DNA of 64,000 bases. Origin: Metaphire vulgaris. Lineage: Eukaryota > Annelida > Clitellata > Crassiclitellata > Megascolecidae. The position numbers and the translations under genes were made by a program. Under the pieces are notes generated by a model. That model was given only the letters and a program-made list of their open reading frames with translations. It ran no database searches and had not been told where the DNA came from. The stretch covers positions 4,611,483 to 4,675,482 of the forward strand of contig CM030836.1 of NCBI GenBank assembly GCA_018105865.1, given 5' to 3'. This document shows positions 11,009-23,396 of this stretch, piece after piece. How positions within the stretch are numbered: the stretch's first letter is position 1; each line of letters begins with the position of its first letter.

Positions 11009-12150
11009 TGCACAAAATTGGGTGGTAAAACAGCCAATCTCCCCCGTCATTTTTGACGGGTAAACACCTAGTATTTAATAAATATTATAATCTGAGATAA
11101 GTTCCTTTCGTCTCTCTCTTTTTACGTCGATTGTAATCGTTAGACTTCCGATCTTCGCAATATAAACTTTCACTTGTTCGACATCTTTACTCTGGCATAT
11201 TGTCATTAGGCCTATTGCGTTATCATCAACATCACTTGAATTGAATATAAGTTAGTAAATAAGTAAAATCTTGTAAATTTATATAGCGCTTTCGAGTAGT
11301 ACAAGTCACTGTACAATAGCAGCTGCGTATTCCAAGGCGCTTAGTCTAGATTTGAAATAGCCTAGTTAGGCCTATAGGCAAAGGCTGATTCAGTCATGCA
11401 CGGTAATTTTATCCAAAAGGTCGTTATGATTGGGACATTTCGGCTATTGAAAAAAAATGATTTACAAATAGAACTACTCTAACTTTAGATGAAAACTTGC
11501 AGAGGTAACAGCAAATGCAACGTTTCTTTCTGTAGATGGCGATCAGTTTCCGCAGTGAATTTTTTCCATCATGTGAAAAATTGGATTTGACATTCGGACC
11601 TCACTTAATTTATATCTACCACGACCTCTGTCCACTTAAACGTTCAGTCATAACCCTAGTCGACCACAAAACTTTGATCTGTCTTCCGTAATTGACGATT
11701 CAGACTCTCTTATGCTGAGGCGCCACTTACATACATTGCACGCGGGCTCCTCAACTTGCAAAGCCCGTGAGCTTTCACCGCGTGAATGATAAGCCGGTAT
11801 TAAATGATAATGGCGCCACTTACAGACTTTGCACGCGAGCAAAGCCTGGAGGGTAAAACGCGCGCGTGCAGCGCCGCCAGAGAGTTTGTGTATGCACATT
11901 TTCCGGGCTTTGTACGCATGCTTTTTCTTTACTTTTCAACCAATCAGGCGTCAGTTCCACGGTCAAGCAATGACAACGCTACCAGCGGAGAATAATTTTC
12001 TTAGTTGTGTACCACTTAAAATGGCGAATTTTAAAAGCGAATTCGATATCGACATACTGCGGGAGATGGCCGCACGTCCGATATTAGGGCCTATCGGACA
12101 TAATAATAACGGACAGTGGCGACGCCAGACGTTTGAGAGTGGAGGGTTTA
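11009..12150. other. No gene recognised
   Basis: A short piece near 11275-11345 (TATAGCGCTTTCGAGTAG and following) resembles the 3' ends of the LINEs described at 29664, 31518 and 40240. Two similar segments at about 11722-11765 and 11814-11855 share GGCGCCACTTACA.ACTTTGCACGCG and look like a local duplication. Confidence 0.4.
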
Positions 12151-13300
12151 TGGTGATCACGTTGAGAAGTTTCCAGATTAGTCGTGTTGGTGATATTGTG
12201 TGGTAACGCGTTCCACAGAGCCGAGTTCCCGCGAGTAACGGATCGCTCTCCGAGTTTAGCTGTCTTCGAGGGAGGAGGAACCGTCAGTATAGAGCTTTCA
12301 CTGAGGAACGGAGCCGCGCTCGGTAATCAGTGTATGGGACCCTGTGAAGCAGCTCCGACAGGTTGGCTGGGCATGAAGGATCGTAAAGTGCACGGTGCGT
12401 GAACCAGCACCTTTTGAACATGATCCGTTCTGGAATTCGGAGCCAGTGCAGTCTGTCTCTGAGCTGTGGTGTGACACGCTCTCTCCACCTGATTTGACAG
12501 ATCATACGGGCCGCGGAATTCTGGACGATCTGCGCAAGCGATTAAGTTGGCTGTCGGGTAATCCGAGGAGGATGCTGTTGCAATAGTCCAGTCTAGTGAG
12601 CACCAGCGTCCGCTCGAGTAGCGTCGCCGCTGGCGTCGGTAGATGTCGTTGTACCACTTTAATCCGCCGTAGATGGTAGAATGTGTTCCTGGCGACGATG
12701 CCGACGTGACTGCTGAGCGACAGTGACTCGTCAAATTGAACACCAAGGAGGCGTACCTCAGCAGATGGCATTACCGGGGTCTGGTCGATGAGGAACGGCT
12801 CATGATTAATTAGGTGCTTCCTCTTCGGGGTGGTGATCCAGAGCGGGGTTCAGAGTGCCAACCGATTTGCCTCGGTCCAGGATTTAATGCTTGCAATGGT
12901 ATGACGCGTTCACGACGCAGCTGGTCCATTTCGTTGATAGGGCAGGAGGCAACAATCTGCATGTCATCGGCATAGGCGTATGTGGAGAGCCCGCTCTCCT
13001 CTATGATCCACACCACGTCCGCTACATACAGTATGAACAGGAGTGGGCCGAGCACGGACCCTTGCGGAACGCCGCTGAGCACGGGGCGCGGACAGGTTTT
13101 GGTTCCATTCCACGACACCGATTGAGTGCGATCGGTCAAGTAGTCGTGCAGCCACCTGAGGGCGCCACCTTTAATGCCGTAGGAGAGTTCCAGGCGTTGA
13201 AACAGGATTTCATGATCCACGGAGTCGAAGGCTGCCGACAGGTCCAGTAGGCATAGGAGAGAGCGGCTTGGTCGTTCGATATCGCATCCACCCATCCAAT
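12150..13300 (-). pseudogene. LINE reverse-transcriptase 3' half, truncated
   Basis: Reading the minus strand from 13295, the frame shows LLDLSAAFDSVDHEIL, then SGVPQGSVLGPLLFILYVADV, then YAYADDMQIVAS. These are the finger/palm motifs of a non-LTR RT, including the YADD catalytic pair. After a frameshift near 12810 the thumb part follows ([35 protein letters not shown], around 12502-12771). The copy is 5' truncated and frame-broken, so inactive. The same family recurs at 24415, 29664, 31518 and 40240, also on the minus strand. Confidence 0.85.
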
Positions 13301-13414
13301 GAGTGTATTGAATAACTTTTAAACAATATTTTTATCTCTCCGATAAAATTTCTTGCAAATAGTAACATGGACGGTCAATGGCGGGTCCCAGTCCGTCTGA
13401 CGCACGACTGCTTG

Positions 13415-14065
<651 letters not shown>

Positions 14066-14069
14066 CTGA

Positions 14070-14226
14070 AAATGCAGGACAGGAAAATGACGGACCAAAA
14101 ATGTCAATAACTGGAAAATGCCGGACTGGAAAATGACGGACGAAATTTCAGGGGTGGAAAATGCAGGACTGGAAAATGGCGGACCAAATTTCAGGGGTGG
14201 AAAATGCAGGACTGGAAAATGGCAAA
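14070..14226. repeat. Minisatellite, ~45-bp unit
   Basis: Units of GGAAAATG(C/A)(A/C)GGACTGG followed by AAAATGGCGGACCAAATTTC and AGGGGT are repeated about three to four times; the last two copies are almost identical. Confidence 0.8.
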
Positions 14227-14257
14227 TAGACAGCGATTGTCCACAGGCCACTACAAC

Positions 14258-14603
14258 CAGTGGCATAGCCAGGATTTCCGGAAAAAGGGTTGGTTAACTT
14301 TTTGGTTTTGACCGTGACCAACTTTGGAAATATCATGACAAGCAAAAAAAGTTATCGCATCTACTTTTTGACGTGCCAAGCAAAAAAACAAAACAAAAAA
14401 CGTTTTCATCTCTATTTATTTAGCTGACAAGCAAAAATAAAGTCCTCGCCTCTTACTTAAACCTTTACAGTCTATAGCCAAGTGGGATTTGACCTACAAA
14501 GTCGCATCAAAAAATAAAAATGCATGGAGACTCATTACAATTATTTTGTTTTCGTCAGCCAAGGGGGTTTTAATCCCCACCCCACCCCTTGGCTACGCCA
14601 CTG
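14258..14603. mobile_element. hAT-like MITE, 346 bp
   Basis: TIRs CAGTGGCATAGCCA and TGGCTACGCCACTG, flanked by an exact 8-base duplication ACTACAAC (14250-14257 and 14604-14611). Carries three minus-strand copies of the TTTTTGCTTGTCA motif (about 14336-14440). Confidence 0.9.
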
Positions 14604-14791
14604 ACTACAACTACTGCACATCACTTAAGCATTCATAACATTGTTTAGAGCCTACTGTATTTGCTTTCCAATGCATTCCTAATGGAGCTTTATTTAAAAA
14701 AGAATTTAATTTGAAGCTTATTAAGCACAACAGAGTAATTAGAAATAACATGTGTTAGCTAATGTGTTGATTTTAACATTAGAAACTACTA

Positions 14792-14797
14792 TTTATT
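14792..14797 (-). promoter_or_regulatory. Candidate polyadenylation signal for the ANKRD63 gene
   Basis: AATAAA on the minus strand, 177 bases past the stop codon at 14974. It is the nearest canonical hexamer downstream. Confidence 0.45.
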
Positions 14798-14973
14798 CTC
14801 TTTGTAAAATGTTGAAACAAAAATATTTTAGATGTAACGGCTGAAGACGCGCCGAAGAACCGTCCCATTGTCCTACAGAGCGACGCCAGTTGCTTGAAGA
14901 GATTTATGTGCAGCAGATTTAGCTGATGGTGAGCTTTCGACTTCACTTCTGCTGTCTTCGATCGATTTCGTCA

Positions 14974-15932
14974 CTAACAATTGCGGATCTTCGTTGTCGT
15001 CTTCGATCTCTGCGCCGACAGATGCTCTTCCGGCGATAAGATCTTTTCACTCTCCAAGCTGTAGGAGCCGAAAGTTGCCGAACTCGTTTCCTGTGATTTT
15101 GAAGCATCTTCGTCAGGTGCGTCATATCTGTGCATCGTCTGCGTGTGTATGCGTACAGTCGGCTGCGTCTTCGTCTTCGTTGTCGTCGTCGGCGGCGCTC
15201 GACTGCTCTGACGACGACTGAAGTCCTCTGGTCGATTCAAACGCCTGTTCTCTTTACGTAGCATCGCATCGAAACTTGCTCCACCGAGCGAAGTTGAACA
15301 CGGATTGACTGTAGCAGACGAAGGCATATCACGAGAAAATTCTACGCTTCCAAATAATCTCATTGAAGGTGCACTGGAACTGCGCTGGTGAAACTGAAAC
15401 CTCGCCTGACGTCTAATCGCTGTCTGTCTGATTCCTTCCTCCTCCTCATCCTTCTTTCTGCTTCCATCTTCACTGCCAGTCATTTGATCTGAGCAGCCGA
15501 TGACGTCAGCTGAAGAGTCATCGTCATCAAACCATTCGGCTCCTCTCCTGTCGCCGCCGCCGCTGCTGCCGATGCGTGACATGCACAGTTGCCTCCTTCC
15601 TGCCCAGAATCCTCTTCGTGCCGCCGCCGGCGAGTCAGTGGCGCTGGTCGCCGAGAATGTCGTGACGTCGGCGATGTTGCAGCCTCCGTCTCTGGCCAGC
15701 TGTTCGGCTGTCATCCCGGTCACAGGGTCTCGCACGTAGACGTTTGCCCTTCCTTCGATGGCCAACAGAGAAGCACAGGCGACGAATCCGTTCTTGGCGG
15801 CAACGAGCAGGGCGGTCAATCCGTCGTTGTTGACGTGGTTGACGTTCAAGCCGAGTCTTCGAAACGATCGAATCAGGATCTCTATGGCAACGTCGTTTCC
15901 AACGAACGCACTCCAAATCAACGCAGTATTTC
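14974..15932 (-). CDS. ANKRD63: ANKRD63-like gene, exon 3 (terminal coding exon)
   Basis: The acceptor reads TTCGTAG then GA, which completes the Gly codon split after exon 2. It codes for the last ankyrin repeats (NTALIWSAFVGND, RSFRRLGLNVNH, DGLTALLVAAKNG) and the whole disordered acidic tail, ending at the stop codon 14974-14976. Open frames on the plus strand here are shadows. Confidence 0.88.
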
Positions 15933-18900
15933 CTACGAACAGCAACAGAGAGACTGCTTTTCATCTTTTCATCTATTCAGACGAACAATTTCTTCGGCAT
16001 TGAACTGAATTCCTTAAATACAATAGAAACAATGAAAATATATTTATATGGTCCACCACCGTACAAACGCCTAGCTATTCATATATCTTAAAATCGCTCT
16101 AACTAGCCGTTGTTAGAAAAAGGAAAGTAAAGCCTCGTGAATTTAAATAGCATTTTAGAAGAGAATCTAATATAATCCAACTAATCTTAAACTTCTATAG
16201 CGCCACATTACAATGCAGAAAAGCATCAGTCGATGGCACACCAAATCAAATTTAGTCAAGATCCAGGTCAAATTCAGGATAACCGCCGGACAACCAGCAG
16301 TCCATGGTGGATAGACCCGGTCAAACACACTGAACTTAAATCTAGTTCTAAACATTGGTAGTGAATTTGCAGTGCACATATGCAGAGACAATGAATTCCA
16401 GAGCCTGGGTGTGTGTGTGGCTGCTAACTAGTGCTTAGTCTTTGACGCTTAATATAACATTGAATTGAAATAGCTATAGACGAAATTCAATGATCAGCCA
16501 GATGAGATGATGTCAAATCCAGAGATCAGTGAGGAAAGATAACAACACGAACTATGAAAAATAGACCGAAAGACGTGTGTCTTAGGCGGCTAGGCCTAAG
16601 AATGGATTTGAAAGTACTAAGGCATCTAAGCCATGTCATGTGCTATGTCATGGAATGACATAGTCATAGCTAAAAGAGAAGCGTTTACCCTAATGACGTA
16701 GCCAGCGTGCGATTAAAAAGATGCAGGGACTGAAGAGAGTGACGCTGTGATTCAGCGTATGCTACACGCAGCAACCCATCAGCTCAGAATGAGGCAAACC
16801 TCAATATATGAGAAATGGCCTCATCCCCCACCCCACCCCCCAAGTAGCAATACAGACCTAGTCTGGAAAAGAGGTGATTGAAATAATTATGGACTTGTAT
16901 AGCACTAGTTATAATACTTGAGGGTATCAATCGATGGTACTTCAAATCCATCCGCAAAAACCAGGTTCATCCCATAGGGTGATCGGAAGATTCGGTACCG
17001 GAAGATTCGGGACGGAAGATTCGAGACGGAAAATTCGGACGGACCGGACGGAGATTCAGGACCGAAAATTCGGTACCGGTCATGGAAGATTCGGTACCGG
17101 AAGATCTTCAGGATGGCAAATTCGAAAACTGGCTCTACCTCTCCACCCCACACCCCTCCCCAATTCCAATCCCAATAAAATTCAGGTACCGGTCATGGAA
17201 GATTCGGTAGAATATTCAAGTAGGAACATTATATTCATTTTATCTTCAGGATTTAGGCAAATTAGGCGGTTCTGTGTAAAAAGGTGGGTGGGTCCAAATG
17301 AACACTGGCTGTCTCAATGTTTATTGAAACAAGCCTTGCCAGTGCTCTCCCAATTCAATACATTATTATAATTATCATACTCAAACCATTGCACATCCAT
17401 CAATCAAATGTCAATCCCCGAAGTGGTTTGAGTATCAATAACAACAAGAGGGGTAACTGCATTTACTTCCATATTTCACCGGACCCTTCAACAGATATTT
17501 TCACCACTAGAACTGGTTTATCTGGGCCCTTCAATTGACAACCTCACCATTAAGGTGGTAACTGCATTTAACTCCTTATTCCACCCATCCATTCAATTAT
17601 GTGGAACTCGATACATGAATGAATTAATTCCAAAGCCCAAAAAGGTTGCCCATATAATACTTGCAGATATTTAGTCTACAAACAAATAGAATATTCAATG
17701 TTTGAATTTGGGTAAGCTCAATATATCAGAGTTCCAGGTATACTACGGATGCGAAAATGTGACGTCACGTTTATCCATAGAGCTAATTATATTCATTTCT
17801 TTCTGAGTTACATAATTGGGGCAAAATAAATCTAGCTGTTCTCACTGCTGATTTATAAACAGTTTTAAAAAGTGGATTATTGGGTTACCCAGCTCCTAAA
17901 AAAGTGGGGAAAAACACATAGTTACGCCCTGGGGTTAGGGTTAAAATTAGGGTTATGGCTACTGATTTGTATGGCGAACATGAACCGATTTATCCGGTAC
18001 CGAATCATCCGGTACCGAATTATCCGGTACCGAATCTTCCACAAGTAAAATTTTGGTGCCGAATTCTCCGGTACCGAATGTTCCGGTACCGAATGTTCCG
18101 GGAACCTCCCAGAGATCAGTCAGAGGGAGAGAGTAAGACCGACTATGGAGGAAAAGCTAATTGAAAGAGATGTGTTTTTAGTCTGGATCTGAAAATACTC
18201 AATGAATTGGAAGATCTGACAGCCAGAGGGAGAAAGTTCGAGATTTTTGGCTCAGAAATAGAAAAAGTTCTCTTACCAATTTCAGTGTTTGTTCTAGGTA
18301 CATTTAACAATAACTCCGCAAACCATGTTGAATGACGATGTTTCGGGTGATTAAACGTAGATTTTAAATATCGAAGTTGGCCAGATTGCAGTGCTTTAAA
18401 AAGATGAATGAAAGAAACAGACACAAGTGTTGTATATCATGAATGATACTATTTAAACTGGTATTTACAGAGCGATGCTTCAGGTAAACTCGGCCATCAG
18501 CGAAAGCGCGTGATGCAGAATTTATCAGAGTCACGGCAATTACCATTTATATTCAAATGTCTAATCAATTTCTGCAGATGTTAACCGATTTAAAGCAGCT
18601 GCACACTCGATTAGTACTCTCGTATAGCATTAAACGAACTCGACTGTATTAGTTCACGTACTGTACTGTATTATCGTTAATATTTTAAAGTAATTTAAAC
18701 GTTATAGGTCAATGGAAGTGTTTTCGGGTCTGATCTTTTGTTGCATCCAATAGTATTCTAAAGTAAACACAGGAAAAAGGCTTTGAAACGATTGATTTCA
18801 CCAGAACCACTTCAGAATGACTTAGCGTGATTTAAAGTGGCTTAGAAGGCATTACTGCCTGTGTGAAAGCCACTAGGGGCACTAACGGGGCTTTAACCCG

Positions 18901-21388
18901 CTCCGTCAGCCTGACGCTCCAGCACGTAACCCACTCTGCCATCTTCCGCCTCCATCGGATTTTTTATATATAAAAGCGGCGCGTGAAGACAGCTGACCGC
19001 AGTTGTCTGCAATGTCAGGATTGACGTTGTTCCTGACGAGAATCCGAATGACGTCATTGCAGCGCAGTTGACAGGCGTACGAACAGACGGTCATCCCAAG
19101 GTCATCTCTAAGGTTGACGTCAGCACCGCGCCTCAACAACAGCGACACGGCTCTGTCTCTCGTCTTTTCCTCCTACACACAACAACGATCACCAACGACT
19201 AAGACGACGACGACGACAGCGATGACGACGACGACGACCATGTATGTTTTGCTCGTCGGATCAAAGGAAAAGGAGAAGAAGCAATGGAAGAAAGACTGAA
19301 GTCAATCGCAGTGAATCGTGTAACCTGGAAGCCAGCGGGTTTCTATGAAATGACAAAGAAAATGAAGGAGGAAATAATGCAAACAGAAATTTGACAACTC
19401 AAGGGAGCTGTCTGCAGCAAAGTTAAGCATGCAGCACAATCTTTGATTTGCATATTTAGCAGTTACGAAATTATAGTCATCGGCTTCAGTGGCGGCTCTA
19501 GGATTTGGCAAGTGGGGGGGCCGTTGGGGGGGCAACTTCTAATCATGGGGGCCAACCATTTGTTGTTTAATGTATGTAGCATTAAGTATAGGGTCTCAAC
19601 TGGGGAGGCACTGGGGGGGCAGGCTCTCAATAGAGGGGCACGGACCCCCCTGCCCCCTCCCCGGTGGAGCCGCCACTGATCGGCTTGTTTATTGAAGTGC
19701 TGGAGCTTCCTCGTTCTAACTGCAGTCCTGTTCGACGACTGTCTTAGGAAACACGAACAAACACGACAGCTTTCTGACAGTTGCTATGGATGCCTAATGC
19801 CTATGAAACCTATGTCCATAAATGACGTCACGCACTTAGGGCAAACATTTGTGACGATGCGCGACGACGTGGATAGGGGTTTCCAGAAATGTGACGTCAC
19901 ATAATACTAAGTATTGTCATTAATACCGCAATGTTATGTTACCACGTAGTTTAAAGTATTTTACACTTATATTTGTTATACTTCATTTAAAAAAGGAATT
20001 TGAAAGTTTCTGAATATTGTTTCAACTATAATAATGATAATGAATATTTTCAAACGAAACGTTAATTTTGACATTGGAAAGATGACAAGATGAGGGGATT
20101 AACGCGTTGTGACGTCATATTTGAGGGGTCTGACTTTCTGTGACGACGTGTGAGGAGGGTAGTCAAAAGACTGCCAAAATCGCGTGACGTCATTTATGGA
20201 CGGCCCCCTATAGACGTAACTAGGCTATAGCGCAACTCCTGATGAATTGCTCAAACGCCGTCAAGCGATTTCCAATTGAATCTTTTCCCTGTTTTTCTTT
20301 TAGAAATCTAGAATGCTGTTTGACGCCAGACAATTATCGGATTTTTCGAAGAATCGAGAAATCAAAATCTTAATGTATCTTCGATTTGATCAGAAATTGT
20401 ATGGCTATATTTTCTACTTGTCTTTTTTAAAAGTACCCAGCTAGAATGCATACGCTTATACTCTTGGAAAAAAGTATCGGGTCAACAAAACTCTGACCCT
20501 CTCTCGCGGTCAGCAACATGACTTCTGCCATGTAGTGAACCATGCATATTGTCGATTTCCCATAGACCAGTTCTGACAAACTTATCCTGATTATCCGAAG
20601 GGTTTCGCCACGATAGCTAGATCTTCATCCGAGACTCCGAGCGCACTCGTAAAAGTCGTGTCGCCAATCGATGGTTTAAAACTCTAAGACAACTAGGATC
20701 TATGGTTGGCGCCTTCTATGGCGGCCAGCATGCGTTTGTGCATGCCATGTTTCGCCGTCGTTCTTTGCAATTTCTGACATAGGCCTATGTATAGATAATA
20801 GGTTACCATAGCAGTACGTCGGAGCTCGACTCCTCTGCCAACGTATTTGTTACGTAGGCCTATAAATGGGCGTATAATATATTTGACATAATTATTTTAC
20901 GTATGATAGGCGTATGTTTCCAGATATGACGGTCGAATCTTGGTCAGAGAAATGGTTTTCTAATTCTTCACAGATCTTGTCATTATTGTTGTAGTCTTAA
21001 TCCGGAATTGTTCGTGAATCAGGATCTGCATCGCAGTGAAGCTATAGAAACGCTGTTTATGTACTTAACCCAAGGGAGAGGGTTCGATTTATTGGACGGA
21101 GTCTTGCAACTGCGTATTAGAAAATTTCATCAACCACTGCTAAGCAGCAACTAAATTGCATTTACGGCGACGCACCTGTAGTAACAATTGATTCACCTTG
21201 ATGTAGCAGGCGCGAATCAGCGGCGTCTTTCCATTGAAGTCTCTCGTGTTTACGACGTCGAATTCACCGGCGTCTAAGATGAACTTGGCCAGGTGAACTT
21301 TTCCCCGGTTGATTGCATCCAGGAGCGCTGAGCCACCGGCAGCGAGGCCCTGGCTGTGGTACGGATGACGGATCTGGAATTCCGCCAT
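14974..21388 (-). CDS. ANKRD63: Ankyrin-repeat protein, ANKRD63-like (3 exons, complete CDS)
   Basis: Spliced from 21176-21388, 18998-19172 and 14974-15932, giving about 448 residues with intact phases (0, then 1). The ATG at 21386-21388 has an in-frame TAA immediately before it. The N-terminal half is ankyrin repeats: an opening repeat with GKVHLAKFILDA, then LLLRRGADVNLRDD, then a repeat with ILIRSFRRLGLNVNH and GLTALLVAAKNG. RSFRRLGL and GKVHLA-F-LDA are close to vertebrate ANKRD63, and closer than to ANKRD34 or ANKRD33. The C-terminal ~200 residues are acidic, Ser/Arg-rich and probably disordered, with RSSSAPSM, similar to the Ser-Thr-Ala-Pro motif of ANKRD63. ANKRD63 has no well-defined biochemical role; ankyrin repeats bind proteins. 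The assignment is by family resemblance from memory. Confidence 0.85.
16975..18112. mobile_element. Probable hAT-like element with inverted GGTACCGAA arrays
   Basis: The left arm (16975-17110) is repeats of GGAAGATTCGGTACC and the right arm (17985-18112) is repeats of CCGGTACCGAAT in inverted orientation. The outer ends, TAGGGTGATCGGAAGATTCG and the inverse of GAATGTTCCGGGAACCTCCC, are only partly alike, and I could not find a clean target duplication, so the limits are approximate. The layout matches the other elements here that have repeat arrays next to the TIRs. Confidence 0.5.
18143..18560 (-). pseudogene. LINE 3'-end fragment
   Basis: A minus-strand frame 18143-18424 reads IHLFKALQSGQLRYLKSTFN, then LPLAVRSSNSLSIFRSRL and KTHLFQ. 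This matches the terminal part of the LINE ORF2 frames at 29664 (FRKQLKMHLF) and 40301 ([10 protein letters not shown]). Diverged and truncated. Confidence 0.5.
18821..18950 (-). repeat. tRNA-derived SINE
   Basis: On the minus strand it opens GGCGGAAGATGGCAGAGTGG (A-box-like TGGCAGAGTGG) and has GGGTTAAAGCC at the B-box position, one base away from the consensus GGTTCAANNCC. It is close to the copy at 49813-49942. Its 5' edge lies only 47 bases from the exon 2 donor of the ANKRD63-like gene, in the same orientation as the gene. Confidence 0.75.
18998..19172 (-). CDS. ANKRD63: ANKRD63-like gene, exon 2
   Basis: Acceptor TGTGTAG at 19173 and donor GCG|GTCAGC at 18998. Codes EEKTRDRAVSLLLRRGADVN onwards to PDIADNCG, a classic ankyrin repeat pair. 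It enters in phase 0 and leaves in phase 1, fitting both neighbours. Confidence 0.88.
19487..19678. mobile_element. hAT-like MITE, 192 bp (CAGTGGCGGCTC family)
   Basis: TIRs CAGTGGCGGCTC and GAGCCGCCACTG, with an exact 8-base duplication ATCGGCTT (19479-19486 and 19679-19686). Sister of the element at 8802-8975. Confidence 0.92.
20090..20210. repeat. Harbinger-like MITE fragment
   Basis: GTGACGTCATATTTGAGGGG, followed by GTGACGTCATTTATGGACGGCC, matches the segment near 2378-2481. Only one terminus (GGACGGCCCC) is clear. Confidence 0.5.
21176..21388 (-). CDS. ANKRD63: ANKRD63-like gene, exon 1 (initiator)
   Basis: Codes 71 residues, MAEFQIRHPYHSQGLAAGGS and onward into the first ankyrin repeat, and ends CAG|GTGCGT. 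The upstream in-frame stop (TAA directly before ATG) fixes the start within this exon. Confidence 0.88.
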
Positions 21389-21399
21389 TTATCCAACGC

Positions 21400-21495
21400 C
21401 ACCGTTTCTCTGTCTGTCTCTGTCTGTCTGTCTCTCTGTCTGTCTCTGTCTGTCTGTCTCCGTCTGTCTGTCTGTCTCTCTCGTCTACCGTCTCC
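21400..21495. repeat. (TCTG)n/(CTGT)n microsatellite
   Basis: Irregular CTGTCTGTCTCTGTCTG run lying just upstream of the ANKRD63-like start codon, so it is probably in the 5' UTR or promoter. Confidence 0.9.
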
Positions 21496-21499
21496 GTCT

Positions 21500-22450
21500 G
21501 TATGAAGAAATAAAGATTACAATCAGCACGACGAATCTAATTTTTCCACCCGATACATTCATCAGAAAGATCGAAAATGAGAAATTTAGCGATAAATGAA
21601 GGAGATTGACTAGGCTAAATCCGCCCTAGAGCGCCTATCTTGAAATTGATGGACGGAAATTGACATGGAATGTAGTAAGACACTTGATGAGCAAAAAGGA
21701 AAGAAGATCATCACCGCAAAATATACCGTCACTGATCTTAGAGGGTCTAAAGTTTTTGACATTATTATACGGTCACTGAAAGATTGACAGTTGTTGACGA
21801 GGAGATGGTCAAAAATTGCCCAGAAATTGTTGATAGGCCTAATTAATGGACATCCTCTTACTTACTTACTTTTTTTTGGTTACTGCTGATGTAGGCTATA
21901 CCATGTAAATGCATAATTACGTTGTGTTTTGTTTTGTGAAATACAATTGCTACAAAGAATAGATGTAGAGAGCAACCTGTATACAGGTGCACTGAAAATT
22001 CCCTCACCTACGAACATCGCTGCCGAGTTTTATCAAATTTGGTCAAAATTTGACCAGGTTTTTGTCAAAATAAAACGGTTTGGTTTTTATGTCTATGGCC
22101 TACGCCATACAGTGTATATAGCCTACACATTATGCACATCCGACATATATCCTATATATAAATATAGGGCCTATATGCTTACAATTTTTCATGAATGGTT
22201 AATAATCTTAACGATACACATTATCCATAGTTTTTCAGGAATGGTTAACAATCTTCACGAACCTATAGATAATCTTTGAAGCCGTGCAAAGCAGCTAAAC
22301 TATTTTACAATCACTCAAGGTGCACGAGAAATATCGATTGTAGTCAGTACTAGTCACTGATGTCATTTGTTGCAAAACCTGATCATTAGGCCTACAGTGT
22401 AGATTATAAAATACAGTCACAGCTTCATATACATTCGTTTGATGCAATTA
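21500..22450. other. No gene recognised
   Basis: A Harbinger-like segment is suggested near 21650-21855 (GATGGACGGAAATTGACATGG on one side, AATTAATGGACATCC on the other), with a GCAAAAAGG motif inside. The short open frame at 21929-22279 is not recognised. Confidence 0.4.
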
Positions 22451-22454
22451 CCCT

Positions 22455-22790
22455 TATTACGCAATTTCCTACCGAACAGATGCCACTAAGCGATGCACTG
22501 TCCAGCCAACTGCCGTCGGTTGATCAGTAAATAAACGACTCTGTACGGTGCGAGGATCACTGGCGAAAACGGAGCAGCATTTGTCCATCGATGCGCTCGA
22601 CCTCGACGCCGCCGCCGCCGCCGGCACAGCACGCGCGTCGCCGTTGCCTTGGACGGTGCCTTCCCTCGGCCCGCCGCTGCTCGTCGCTGGCGTTTGCTGA
22701 TTGAACTCGCCATGGAACAATTCAGTTACCAACGCCACACTGGGCAGAGTAATTAAACAACAGACAAATCGCACTCGATGAAGTAAGTGC
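22455..22790 (-). other. CpG-rich segment with an unassigned minus-strand frame
   Basis: The segment is CpG-rich, with a (GCC)n run at about 22608-22624. A minus-strand frame of 101 codons starts MRFVCCLITLPSVALVTELF, which looks like a signal sequence, but the rest is Ala/Ser/Arg low complexity and a second frame is equally open. It lies 1.1 kb upstream of the ANKRD63-like ATG on the same strand, so a promoter or 5' non-coding exon is as likely as a separate gene. Confidence 0.3.
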
Positions 22791-23028
22791 CGTGGCCAGT
22801 CTACACTTCAGAATATGCGACGGATTTCTAAGCAGTTGCCAAAAACTGAGGCAGAGTCGTCTTCCAACAGGCGCAGTCATCTCTTCGGGACCTCGTTTAT
22901 TCGTCTAAATCAAAGGGTTGAGACAGTCCATCTGGATTGGTGACCCACACTGGCTCTTAACATCATAAAACCAACGTTCTATTTGTCAACAGGAAAACCA
23001 CAGAGCAGCAGCAGTGGTTAGGTCAGCG

Positions 23029-23396
23029 CAGAGATATTTTTACATCCCCTAACACCCCCAAGTCCCAACATCCCCCAATTTGAGGTCGACATCCCCCAAA
23101 ATTTCCTAATCTAAGAATGGTATGTACCCTAAATTGCCCTAAATAGTCCACAAACACCTCCCAATCCGAGAAGTAGCCTAACACTCCCAACTTTATTTCT
23201 CTATGACCTTTCTTGCTTGTCAGACTTTTTTGAGACCTGATAACGTTTTTTTGCTTGTCAGATTTTTTAGATTTGATAAGGTTTTTGGTTTTTTGTCTGT
23301 CAGACTTTTTGAGAGATGACTTTTTTCACGCTTATTCTGCAGAAACCCCCAAATTTTACCGACACCCCTAAATTCACAATCATAGAAATAACCCTG
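23029..23396. mobile_element. hAT-like MITE, 368 bp (CAG(G/A)..ATATTT family)
   Basis: Ends CAGAGATATTTTTA and (inverse) ATAGAAATAACCCTG, flanked by an exact 8-base duplication GGTCAGCG (23021-23028 and 23397-23404). Inside are several CTTGCTTGTCAGACTTTTT units. Same family as 23675-24398. Confidence 0.88.

Larger units (their letters stand above)
15933..18997 (-). other. ANKRD63-like intron 2
   Basis: Donor GTCAGC (18992-18997) and acceptor CGTAG. The intron contains the GGTACCGAA inverted-repeat arms, a LINE 3' remnant and a SINE. No other exon was recognised. Confidence 0.75.
19173..21175 (-). other. ANKRD63-like intron 1
   Basis: Donor GTGCGT next to 21176 and acceptor GTGTAG. Contains a (GAC)n-type run near 19200-19240, the MITE at 19487, and a Harbinger-like fragment at about 20090-20210. 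No additional exon was recognised. Confidence 0.75.

Noticed and set aside
15500..16008. Plus-strand open frames over 14994-16008
   Set aside because: Shadows of ANKRD63-like exon 3, whose minus-strand frame has conserved ankyrin repeats and splices in phase.
22469..22774. Possible secreted-protein first exon (MRFVCCLITLPS...)
   Set aside because: Only a signal-like start; the remainder is low complexity and an overlapping frame is equally open. Kept only as a CpG-rich segment.
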